Source: an uncultured Phascolarctobacterium sp.
Lineage (GTDB): Bacteria > Bacillota > Negativicutes > Acidaminococcales > Acidaminococcaceae
DNA length: 6,950 bases
Reading direction: 5' to 3'
Assembly (NCBI GenBank): GCA_900552855.1
Contig: USBG01000090.1
Location: 1 to 6,950, forward strand
In this document: in pieces, positions 1 to 5,426 of the stretch
How the letters are laid out: every line of letters begins with the position of its first letter
Position numbering within the stretch: the first letter of the stretch is position 1
Made by a program: the position numbers and the translations under genes
The notes under the pieces: model-generated
What the model was told of the DNA's origin: nothing
Databases searched by the model: none
Seen by the model: the letters and a program-made list of their open reading frames with translations, nothing else

Positions 1-41
1 GGGCCGCCGCCAACAATAATTACATCATATAATTGGTTCAT
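1..41 (-). CDS. FAD-dependent oxidoreductase, N-terminal fragment (runs off the left edge)
   Basis: Only 13 complete codons lie in the window, reading MNQLYDVIIVGGG with the first two bases of a probable Pro codon at the edge. This is the first beta strand and the start of the Gly-rich dinucleotide-binding loop (GxGxxG) of a Rossmann-fold flavoprotein. The start is well supported: ATG follows the upstream stop by 2 bases, and a strong ribosome binding site, GGGGAGGA, lies 6 bases before it, inside the last codons of the upstream gene. The tight spacing implies translation from one transcript with the GlpA-like gene. Known context: in anaerobic Firmicutes, GlpA-like DAO/BFD proteins are often followed by a pyridine-nucleotide-disulfide-type FAD oxidoreductase and then a small DUF1667 protein, so this is probably that second subunit. 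The family beyond 'FAD/NAD-binding' cannot be told from 13 residues. Confidence 0.8.
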   Translation of the reverse strand, partial: MNQLYDVIIVGGG

Positions 42-43
42 TA

Positions 44-1507
44 TTATTCCTCCCCGCCATCAGCACTATATTTTTCATAGAACATATTGGAATCAGCACG
101 CTCTTTTAATACCTCAGGAATAGAGATATTCAGCTCACGAGCCAAAATTTGGGTAACGCGAGGACCGCAGAAACCACCTTGGCAACGACCCATACCTGCA
201 CGGGTACGACGTTTAACGCCGTCAACGGTGCGTGCGCCAACTGGAGAGTTAATAGCTTCAACAATTTCACCCTCAGTGATAGTTTCGCAGCGGCAGATTA
301 CGCGGCCAAACAGATTGTTATCAGCAATAGCTGCAGCCTTTTCAGTGTTGGTCATGTGATTGAATACTTTCTTCTTAGGCAGCTCAGCCTTGAAGTCAGC
401 TTTTTTAGCAGCGCCACTTACACGTGCAATTTCAGCAGCAATCATTTCGCCAACAGCAGGAGCTGCGGTCAGACCAGGAGATTGCATACCAGCTGCATTG
501 TACAGGTTTTCAACCTTGTCAGATGCACCCAAAATAAAATCGCCAGTACTGGAAACAGCACGAAGGCCTGCAAATTGAGTAATAGCTGCACCCATAGGCA
601 GGTTAGGAATCAGCTTACGAGCAGAGGTCATAATTTCGTTCATGCCTTCTGCAGTAACAGCCAAGTCCTCTTTGGAATCCATTTCATTAGCGTTAGGACC
701 AATGAAAGTATTGCCATGGGTAGTGGTGCAAACCAAAATACCCTTGGATTTTTTAGTAGGAGTGGGGAATACTACGCCATAAACAAGGCTGCTGCATGCA
801 GTCTTATCAAAGAGGATGTATTCGCCTTTACGGGGAGTAATGGTGAAGGTGTCGTCACCAGCAAGCTTAGCTACTTCATCAGCATATACGCCTGCAGCGT
901 TTACAACATATTTAGCAGCAATGGTGCCTTTAGAGGTTTCAACGCCAACAATCTTGCCTTCTTCTTTTACAAAGCCTAAAACTCTGCAATCACGAATAAC
1001 TTCAGCGCCGTTTTGTACAGCACATTCTGCAAATGCAATAGCAGCGCCAAAGGGCCAGCACACGCCTGCAGTAGGAGCCCACAAAGCGCCTTTAACAGTA
1101 GTCAGGTTAGGCTCTTGCTCCAAAACCTCTGCTTGAGACAGGATTTTTAAGCCTTCTACACCGTTAGCGCGGCCACGCTCAAGCAGCTCTTGCAAAGTTT
1201 GCATTTCTTCGTCAGTAGTTGCAGCAACCATGGAGCCAGTCCATTTAATATCAAGATCAAGCTCTTTTTCCAGCTCATGATAGAGCTTATTGCCACGAAC
1301 ATTAGTAATAGCCTTCAGGCTGCCGGTAGGTGCGTCAAAGCCTGCATGCAGGATCGCACTATTTGCTTTAGTGGTACCAAGTGCTACGTCGGGCTCTTTT
1401 TCAACCAATACGCATTTTAAATCGTACTTGGACAGCTCGCGCAAAATAGCAGTACCCACAATGCCGCCACCAATAACGACAACATCAGCGGATTTTACAA
1501 ATTCCAT
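44..1507 (-). CDS. GlpA-like FAD-dependent oxidoreductase with C-terminal BFD-like [2Fe-2S] domain
   Basis: The 487-residue protein is a DAO-fold flavoprotein fused to a bacterioferritin-associated-ferredoxin-like domain. The FAD site is near the N-terminus: GGGIVG (13-18, fitting GxGxxG) after strand VVVI, and Glu36 ending the second strand (LVEK) to bind the ribose. The DAO domain runs to about residue 365, with a late FAD-contact segment NAAGMQSPGLTAAPA. The C-terminal domain (about 400-465) has four cysteines in the BFD pattern, C405-R-C407 and C442-QGGF-C447. This architecture is that of anaerobic glycerol-3-phosphate dehydrogenase subunit A and LhgO-like 2-hydroxyacid oxidases; E. coli GlpA is somewhat longer. 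The likely role is oxidation of glycerol-3-phosphate or a similar hydroxy substrate, with electrons passed through Fe-S to a partner flavoprotein, probably the next gene. The true substrate is not decided by the sequence. Start: ATG with AAGGAAG 7 bases upstream. A TGn-extended promoter lies about 40 bases upstream. Confidence 0.88.
   Translation of the reverse strand: MEFVKSADVVVIGGGIVGTAILRELSKYDLKCVLVEKEPDVALGTTKANSAILHAGFDAPTGSLKAITNVRGNKLYHELEKELDLDIKWTGSMVAATTDEEMQTLQELLERGRANGVEGLKILSQAEVLEQEPNLTTVKGALWAPTAGVCWPFGAAIAFAECAVQNGAEVIRDCRVLGFVKEEGKIVGVETSKGTIAAKYVVNAAGVYADEVAKLAGDDTFTITPRKGEYILFDKTACSSLVYGVVFPTPTKKSKGILVCTTTHGNTFIGPNANEMDSKEDLAVTAEGMNEIMTSARKLIPNLPMGAAITQFAGLRAVSSTGDFILGASDKVENLYNAAGMQSPGLTAAPAVGEMIAAEIARVSGAAKKADFKAELPKKKVFNHMTNTEKAAAIADNNLFGRVICRCETITEGEIVEAINSPVGARTVDGVKRRTRAGMGRCQGGFCGPRVTQILARELNISIPEVLKERADSNMFYEKYSADGGEE
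48..55 (-). promoter_or_regulatory. Ribosome binding site of the second oxidoreductase gene
   Basis: On the minus strand GGGGAGGA precedes the ATG at 41-39 by 6 bases. It sits inside the final Gly-Gly-Glu-Glu codons of the upstream gene, which indicates coupled translation of the two genes. It fixes the start of the partial gene. Confidence 0.8.
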
Positions 1508-1547
1508 TCCGTCACTTCCTTGCTGAATTTTCTAAAAATACACCTTA

Positions 1548-1576
1548 ATTTTACCATACATTTGTAAAAATTTGAA
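1548..1576 (-). promoter_or_regulatory. Promoter candidate for the oxidoreductase operon
   Basis: Read on the minus strand: -35 TTCAAA (1576-1571, 4 of 6 to consensus), a 17-base spacer, then TGG TAAAAT, an extended -10 (TAAAAT at 1553-1548, 5 of 6 to consensus, with TG one base upstream). The predicted transcript start is near 1541, leaving a leader of about 34 bases. The -10 context TATGGTAAAAT closely resembles the gyrA promoter candidate TATGGTATAAT in this same window, which supports both as sigma-70-type sites. Confidence 0.6.
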
Positions 1577-1597
1577 CAGTATTTGGACTTTTTTCCC

Positions 1598-1613
1598 TTT
1601 TTACCCGTAAAAA
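1598..1613. repeat. 16-base inverted repeat upstream of the oxidoreductase promoter
   Basis: TTTTTACC CGTAAAAA has two 7-base arms (TTTTTAC and GTAAAAA) around CC. Its centre is about 64 bases upstream of the predicted minus-strand transcript start, a distance at which activators of the Crp/FNR type often bind. The arms do not match the Crp or FNR consensus, and much of the symmetry is A/T runs, so a regulator site is only a possibility. Confidence 0.3.
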
Positions 1614-1692
1614 AATTATGCAAGGAAATAAATTACTGCCACTCTGGTCGTTTTTTGTCCCAATATAGAAATTTAATTTTCATTTTACTGCC

Positions 1693-1722
1693 TTGCAGCT
1701 CACTTTAAGCCTATGATAAGAT
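1693..1722 (+). promoter_or_regulatory. Promoter candidate for the secreted-protein gene
   Basis: TTGCAG (1693-1698), an 18-base spacer, then TGA TAAGAT, an extended -10 (TG at 1714-1715, TAAGAT at 1717-1722). The -35 is weak (3 of 6), but the TGn-extended -10 compensates. The leader would be about 100 bases and would contain the inverted repeat at 1766-1797. Confidence 0.45.
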
Positions 1723-1765
1723 ATCCGTAGGATGTGACATAAGCTTTAAGTCTTTTAGCTTTCAA

Positions 1766-1797
1766 TTAACCACAACTTTATGCACAGCTGTGATTAA
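1766..1797 (+). repeat. Inverted repeat with inner palindrome in the leader of the secreted-protein gene
   Basis: The arms TTAACCACA (1766-1774) and TGTGATTAA (1789-1797) are complementary except at one position. Within the stretch lies a perfect 10-base palindrome, CACAGCTGTG (1783-1792), which shares TGTG with the right arm, so two mutually exclusive pairings are possible. It ends about 20 bases before the ribosome binding site. It may be an operator or an RNA hairpin affecting translation; there is no U-run after it, so it is not a terminator. Confidence 0.35.
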
Positions 1798-1831
1798 TAG
1801 GTTTTTATTTATTATCTAAGGAGGCGTAAAT

Positions 1832-2389
1832 ATGCGTAAAATCTCTTTAATCCTTCTTGCACTTATATTTTGTCTAATGGCCTCAGCAGTGGCTATGGCT
1901 TCCGATAACACAACAAAGTCTTCTAAAGCTGCTCTTGATATCGATCAGCCTGCAGAAATCATTACTGCCTCTGAAATGGAAAAAAGGCTTTATAGTGGTC
2001 TTGAAGGAGACATCCTCTACGTTAAACTTAGTGAAGAAAAAGTAGAGGTCTACACAGGTATATCCAAAGACCGTTCGTTACGTAAGCAAATCATTATTGG
2101 AACACCTAACGAAGAAATGCTGCGCCTTTACTCTAATAATAAAGCAACAGCTCTACAAATATCACGAATGCTGACAAACTACGAAGCTGACAATAAAAAT
2201 ATTAACGGGTACCGCATAATTACCGATATGGATAAGACTAAAAAACTAGAAAACGGTACCAAGGTTTATCGCCTTTGGTTTATGAAGATTGAACGTGAAA
2301 AACCATCACGCAACAGTCGTTTTCCCATCAATATTGGCATAGGCATTGGTGAACGCCATGATGGTCCTTATATAGGCATAGGCTTATAA
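1832..2389 (+). CDS. Secreted protein of unknown function with Gly/Ile-rich C-terminus
   Basis: I do not recognise this 185-residue protein. It begins with a clear Sec signal peptide: charged MRK, a hydrophobic core to about residue 20, and a likely cleavage site AMA|SD after Ala23. Cys14 lies inside the hydrophobic core in a context that is not a lipobox, so it is not an evident lipoprotein, and the mature part has no cysteine. The mature protein has a polar linker (about 24-42), then a mixed alpha/beta region of about 110 residues with no motif I can name. It ends in INIGIGIGE (166-174) and YIGIGL (180-185), alternating Gly/Ile segments likely to form beta strands. The start is firm: ATG with AAGGAGG 7 bases upstream (1818-1824). 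It is monocistronic, with its own promoter candidate and a strong terminator 10 bases after the stop. It is probably periplasmic or surface-associated (inference). Confidence 0.85.
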   Translation: MRKISLILLALIFCLMASAVAMASDNTTKSSKAALDIDQPAEIITASEMEKRLYSGLEGDILYVKLSEEKVEVYTGISKDRSLRKQIIIGTPNEEMLRLYSNNKATALQISRMLTNYEADNKNINGYRIITDMDKTKKLENGTKVYRLWFMKIEREKPSRNSRFPINIGIGIGERHDGPYIGIGL

Positions 2390-2399
2390 CAATTAATTT

Positions 2400-2439
2400 A
2401 AGAAGATTGCCCTTTGGGGCAGTCTTCTTTTTTATTTTT
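2400..2439 (+). terminator. Intrinsic terminator of the secreted-protein gene
   Basis: A 13-base-pair stem (2400-2412 with 2417-2429, one G-U wobble) has a 4-base loop TTTG, closed by GCCC/GGGC at the top. It is followed directly by a T-rich tract, TTTTATTTTT. It lies 10 bases after the stop codon at 2387-2389. The A-run at the left base of the stem means it could also act weakly on the opposite strand. Confidence 0.93.
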
Positions 2440-2460
2440 ATATATGCAAAGAAGTAAAAA

Positions 2461-2490
2461 TTATCATTTTGTGTAATTTTATAATATAAT
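2461..2490 (+). promoter_or_regulatory. Promoter candidate for the S8 protease fragment
   Basis: TTATCA (2461-2466, 4 of 6 to consensus), an 18-base spacer, then a perfect TATAAT (2485-2490). A second overlapping TATAAT lies at 2480-2485 but lacks a good -35. The predicted transcript start is near 2497, giving a leader of about 40 bases. The promoter looks intact although the gene it serves is truncated. Confidence 0.55.
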
Positions 2491-2499
2491 ATGAGCACA

Positions 2500-2537
2500 G
2501 AAGTTTTTCTCAAATTATTTTGAAGGGAAGTTTTTCT
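2500..2537 (+). repeat. Direct repeat GAAGTTTTTCT flanking the protease ribosome binding site
   Basis: The 11-base unit GAAGTTTTTCT occurs exactly at 2500-2510 and 2527-2537, with a period of 27 bases. The second copy overlaps the ribosome binding site (AAGGGAAG, 2523-2530) and ends directly at the ATG. It could be a small tandem duplication of the translation-start region. Confidence 0.6.
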
Positions 2538-2753
2538 ATGAAAAAACATGGACTCATAACGTTAATTACCTTATCTCTTTTAGCTGCAGCCCCAACTTAC
2601 GCTACTAATACAGAATATAATGCTAGCGGCATAAACGTTCTTGAAGCTATCAATGCACAGGCTGCCTATAATCAAGGCTATACAGGTGCTGGAGTAAATG
2701 TTGGCATATGTGATTTTCCAACCAATTTTGCTCACCCAGACTTAATCTGTTAG
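2538..2753 (+). pseudogene. N-terminal remnant of a subtilisin-family (S8) secreted protease or autotransporter
   Basis: The open frame from ATG 2538 codes for only 71 residues. A signal peptide (MKKH, hydrophobic core, likely cleavage TYA|TN after Ala22) leads into INAQAAYNQGYTGAGVNVGI (38-57) and then CDFPTNFAHPDL (58-69). This is how S8 autotransporter-type proteases of diderm bacteria begin: the 'A-Y-x-x-G-Y-T-G-x-G-V-x-V-x-I-x-D' strand with the first catalytic residue, Asp59, followed by HPDL. A TAG stop follows two codons later, and the other two frames after it also close at once, so the catalytic His and Ser regions and any beta-barrel are absent; family members are usually many hundreds of residues long. 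Start: AAGGGAAG 7 bases upstream of ATG; an in-frame TTG at 2520 is less likely because it lies before that site. It is most likely a deletion relic. A short expressed secreted peptide is a less likely alternative. Confidence 0.75.
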
Positions 2754-2784
2754 ATAGTACCTCCTAAACATACACACATACAAT

Positions 2785-2843
2785 AAAGGCACCGCAATCT
2801 ATGCTAGCTTACCAACAACAGCTTCATAAATTGCAGTGCCTTT
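2785..2843 (-). terminator. Hairpin terminator candidate downstream of gyrA
   Basis: The arms 2785-2798 (AAAGGCACCGCAAT) and 2830-2843 (ATTGCAGTGCCTTT) pair over 14 bases. The single discrepancy is a C-A mismatch on the plus strand but a G-U wobble on the minus strand, so the RNA stem is better for gyrA transcripts. The 31-base loop can pair further (TATG at 2800-2803 with CATA at 2825-2828). The minus-strand tail after the stem is CCTTTATTG, a modest U-run; the plus-strand tail CCTTTTAAATTT is similar. It may serve both converging transcripts. Confidence 0.6.
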
Positions 2844-2847
2844 TAAA

Positions 2848-2876
2848 TTTCAAGGACCATAACAGCTTCCTTGAAA
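2848..2876. terminator. Second hairpin between the protease remnant and gyrA
   Basis: The perfect 9-base arms TTTCAAGGA (2848-2856) and TCCTTGAAA (2868-2876) surround an 11-base loop and extend outward through AAA/TTT with one bulge. On the plus strand the stem runs into ATTTTTATTT, suitable for a terminator of the protease transcript. On the minus strand it is the first hairpin after the gyrA stop (16 bases away) but is followed by AAATTTAAAAGG, a poor tail, so there it may mainly stabilise the 3' end. Confidence 0.5.
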
Positions 2877-2891
2877 ATTTTTATTTAATTC

Positions 2892-5342
2892 TTATTCTTC
2901 ATCATCGTCATGATGAATAGCAGCTAAGGATACAACCTTGTCATCATCATTTAAGGTCATCAGCTTAACGCCCTGTGCATTACGGCCAAACTGAGAAATA
3001 CCATCAACATCAATACGGATAATAATACCTGCAGAAGTAATCATCATAATCTCCTGCTGAGGATTAATAACACGCATACCAACTACACAGCCTGTTTTCT
3101 CAGTAATCTTGATATTGATAATGCCTTTACCGCCACGGGTTTGCTTACGATATTCGCTAACAGCAGTGCGCTTACCCATACCAAATTCAGTTGCAGTCAG
3201 AACCTCGCAGCTTTCATCAGCTACGCTATCCATAGCAACAACCTCATCACCATAAGCAAGGCTAATGCCCCTTACGCCATGGGCAGTACGTCCCATAGGA
3301 CGAACATCCTGCTCATCAAAGCGGATAGCAATACCATTTCTGGTAGCCAGAACAATCTCGCTATTACCGTCAGTGAGTTCAACACCAATCAGGTCCTCTT
3401 TATCATCCAGATTAATAGCTACAAGACCATTTTTACGTGCGCTATCAAAGTCCTTCAGATTAGTTTTCTTGACAGTACCCTTATTGGTAGCCATAAACAT
3501 AAACTGCTCCTCTAAGAACTCCTTAACAGGAATAACTGCAGTAATCTTTTCACCCTGCTCTAACGGCAGCAGATTAATAATTGCAGTGCCCTTAGCAGTG
3601 CGTCCTGCTTCAGGAATTTCGTAGCCCTTTTGACGATATACACGGCCCTTGTTGGTAAAGAAGAGAATGTTATGGTGAGTTGTAGACAGGAACAAATGCT
3701 CAGCGCAGTCGTCAATCTTCTTGCCGCTGCCTCCATTTTTTCCCATACCACCGCGTTTTTGGCTGCGGAAATTATCCATAGTCTGACGCTTGATATAGCC
3801 TTGATGGCTGATAGTAACAACAATGTCCTCCTCAGCAATCAGGTCCTCAATATCCATTTCAGAAGATTCCATGGAAATTTCAGTACGACGCTCATCACCA
3901 AATTTCTTCTTCATTTCCAGAAGGTCTTCTTTAATGATGTTCATAACCTTATGCTCATCTGCTAATACGCTTTCTAACCAATCAATGGTTTCCAGCACAT
4001 CAACATATTCGTCATCAATTTTCTTGCGCTCCAGACCGGTCAGGCGCTGCAGACGCATATCCAGAATAGCCTGTGCCTGGCGCTGACTTAAATTAAAGCG
4101 CTCCATCAGGCTTGTCTTAGCAATATCACCATTAGCACTGCTGCGAATGGTAGAAATAACCTCATCCAGATTATCAAGAGCAATCTTTAAGCCCTCTAAG
4201 ATATGAGCTCTATCCTTAGCTTTAGCCAGCTCGTAACGAGTACGTCTGGTGATAACTTCTTTTTGATGCTCCAGATAATAGGTCAGAACCTGCTTCAAGT
4301 TCAAAACTCTGGGCTCACCATTAACCAGCGCCAGCATAATGATACCAAAGGAGGTTTGCAAAGATGTGTGCTTATATAGCTTATTTAAAACAACATCAGG
4401 AACAGCATCAGCCTTAAGCTCAATTACGATGCGGATACCATGCTTCAGGTTGGAATAGTCATCAATGTGGGTCATCCCCTCAATAACGCCATCCTTTGCC
4501 AGCTGAGCAATATCCTTAATCAAATTAGCCTTGTTAACCTGATAAGGAATTTCTGTAATGATAATATTGTGCTTACCCTTATTGGCAGGCTCAATGGTTG
4601 CCTTAGCACGCAGCTTAACAACACCACGACCAGTAGTATAGGCATTAGTAATACCAGTCTTTCCTAAGATGCAAGCACCGGTAGGGAAGTCAGGACCCTT
4701 AATAGCGGTCATCAGCTGAGAAATTTCTACATCAGGATTATCAATCAGCATAACCAGACCATTTACCACCTCACACAAATTATGAGGAGGAATGTTAGTT
4801 GCCATACCTACTGCGATACCAGCACTACCATTAATCAGCAGGGCGGGAACCTTGGAAGGAAGCACACTGGGCTCCTTCATAGATTCATCATAGTTAGGTA
4901 CAAAATCAACAGTATCCTTTTCGATATCCTCCAGCATAGCCTCGGCAATTTTTGCCATACGAACCTCAGTATAACGCATTGCCGCAGCACTATCGCCGTC
5001 AATGCTACCAAAGTTACCATGACCATCAACCATCAGATAGCGGGTGGAAAAGTCCTGCGCCATACGAACGATGGCTTCATATACAGAGCTATCGCCATGA
5101 GGATGGTATTTACCTAAAACTTCACCGACAATACGAGCGGATTTCTTATAGGGCTTGGTCGGTGTCATGCCAGCTTCCTGCATCGCATACAAAATTCTGC
5201 GATGAACAGGCTTCAGGCCGTCTCGAACGTCGGGTAAAGCACGTTGAACGATAACGCTCATAGCATAATCGATATAGGATTTTTGCATTTCCTCTTCGAT
5301 ATATACTGGTAAAACTTTACCTGTAGTATTTTCTAAATCCAC
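2892..5342 (-). CDS. gyrA: DNA gyrase subunit A
   Basis: The 816-residue ATP-dependent type IIA topoisomerase subunit works with GyrB as A2B2 to introduce negative supercoils. The breakage-reunion domain (about 32-475) carries catalytic Tyr124 in AAAMRYTEVR and the quinolone-determining region GKYHPHGDSSVYE (77-89). Ser85 and Glu89 stand at E. coli positions 83 and 87, the common susceptible-type residues of Firmicutes. A coiled-coil stretch (about 445-485) precedes the C-terminal beta-pinwheel, which starts near 506. The GyrA box is present at 528-534 as QKRGGMG, identifying GyrA rather than ParC, but Met533 replaces the usual Lys/Arg. The C-terminus is a short acidic tail, HHDDDEE. Length fits GyrA of Firmicutes. 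The start is GTG, with AAGGTG about 5 bases upstream; the next Met, residue 19, would cut a conserved segment. It has its own promoter candidate. gyrB is not adjacent here. Confidence 0.98.
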   Translation of the reverse strand: MDLENTTGKVLPVYIEEEMQKSYIDYAMSVIVQRALPDVRDGLKPVHRRILYAMQEAGMTPTKPYKKSARIVGEVLGKYHPHGDSSVYEAIVRMAQDFSTRYLMVDGHGNFGSIDGDSAAAMRYTEVRMAKIAEAMLEDIEKDTVDFVPNYDESMKEPSVLPSKVPALLINGSAGIAVGMATNIPPHNLCEVVNGLVMLIDNPDVEISQLMTAIKGPDFPTGACILGKTGITNAYTTGRGVVKLRAKATIEPANKGKHNIIITEIPYQVNKANLIKDIAQLAKDGVIEGMTHIDDYSNLKHGIRIVIELKADAVPDVVLNKLYKHTSLQTSFGIIMLALVNGEPRVLNLKQVLTYYLEHQKEVITRRTRYELAKAKDRAHILEGLKIALDNLDEVISTIRSSANGDIAKTSLMERFNLSQRQAQAILDMRLQRLTGLERKKIDDEYVDVLETIDWLESVLADEHKVMNIIKEDLLEMKKKFGDERRTEISMESSEMDIEDLIAEEDIVVTISHQGYIKRQTMDNFRSQKRGGMGKNGGSGKKIDDCAEHLFLSTTHHNILFFTNKGRVYRQKGYEIPEAGRTAKGTAIINLLPLEQGEKITAVIPVKEFLEEQFMFMATNKGTVKKTNLKDFDSARKNGLVAINLDDKEDLIGVELTDGNSEIVLATRNGIAIRFDEQDVRPMGRTAHGVRGISLAYGDEVVAMDSVADESCEVLTATEFGMGKRTAVSEYRKQTRGGKGIINIKITEKTGCVVGMRVINPQQEIMMITSAGIIIRIDVDGISQFGRNAQGVKLMTLNDDDKVVSLAAIHHDDDEE

Positions 5343-5400
5343 TTTATCACCTTTTTCTTAACAAAAATCAAAACGTTGCAAAATATAACTTAACTAGTAC

Positions 5401-5409
5401 ATTATACCA
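5401..5409 (-). promoter_or_regulatory. Extended -10 promoter of gyrA
   Basis: On the minus strand TGG TATAAT gives a perfect -10 (5406-5401) with TGn just upstream (5409-5407). No good -35 exists at 16-18 bases; the region there (TAGAAT and neighbours) overlaps the stop codon of the upstream permease gene. The predicted start is near 5394, leaving a leader of about 50 bases before the GTG. It gives gyrA expression independent of the upstream genes. Confidence 0.65.
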
Positions 5410-5426
5410 TAAATATCTACATTATT

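Larger units (their letters stand above)
1508..1831. other. Divergent intergenic region between the oxidoreductase operon and the secreted-protein gene
   Basis: This 324-base AT-rich stretch separates two genes that point away from each other. It contains a promoter candidate for each strand, a 16-base inverted repeat upstream of the minus-strand promoter, and an inverted repeat in the leader of the plus-strand gene. I find no convincing small ORF with a ribosome binding site and no RNA gene or riboswitch fold that I recognise. Confidence 0.7.

Noticed and set aside
149..979. Plus-strand open frame of 276 codons opposite the GlpA-like gene
   Set aside because: It is antisense to a gene with clear FAD and Fe-S motifs, its product is rich in Ser/Asn/Cys with no recognisable domain, and it has no convincing ribosome binding site.
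1621..1700. TGGCAG and TTGC resembling a sigma-54 promoter on the minus strand
   Set aside because: The GG-to-GC spacing is 17 bases instead of the required 10, so it does not fit a sigma-54 site.
2328..2549. Minus-strand open frame of 73 codons across the terminator and protease promoter
   Set aside because: It runs through a strong terminator and a promoter of the opposite strand, has a Lys/Asn-rich low-complexity product, and lacks a good ribosome binding site.
2758..2765. Perfect minus-strand Shine-Dalgarno-like AGGAGGTA
   Set aside because: No ATG, GTG or TTG follows at a usable distance and stops occur at once, so no gene can be assigned to it.
3560..3838. Minus-strand open frame of 92 codons inside gyrA in another frame
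   Set aside because: It overlaps the GyrA pinwheel coding region on the same strand and has no domain or start signal; it is a shadow of gyrA.
5076..5114. Possible quinolone-resistance substitution in gyrA
   Set aside because: Ser at the E. coli 83 position and Glu at position 87 are ordinary susceptible-type residues in Firmicutes; no known resistance change is seen.
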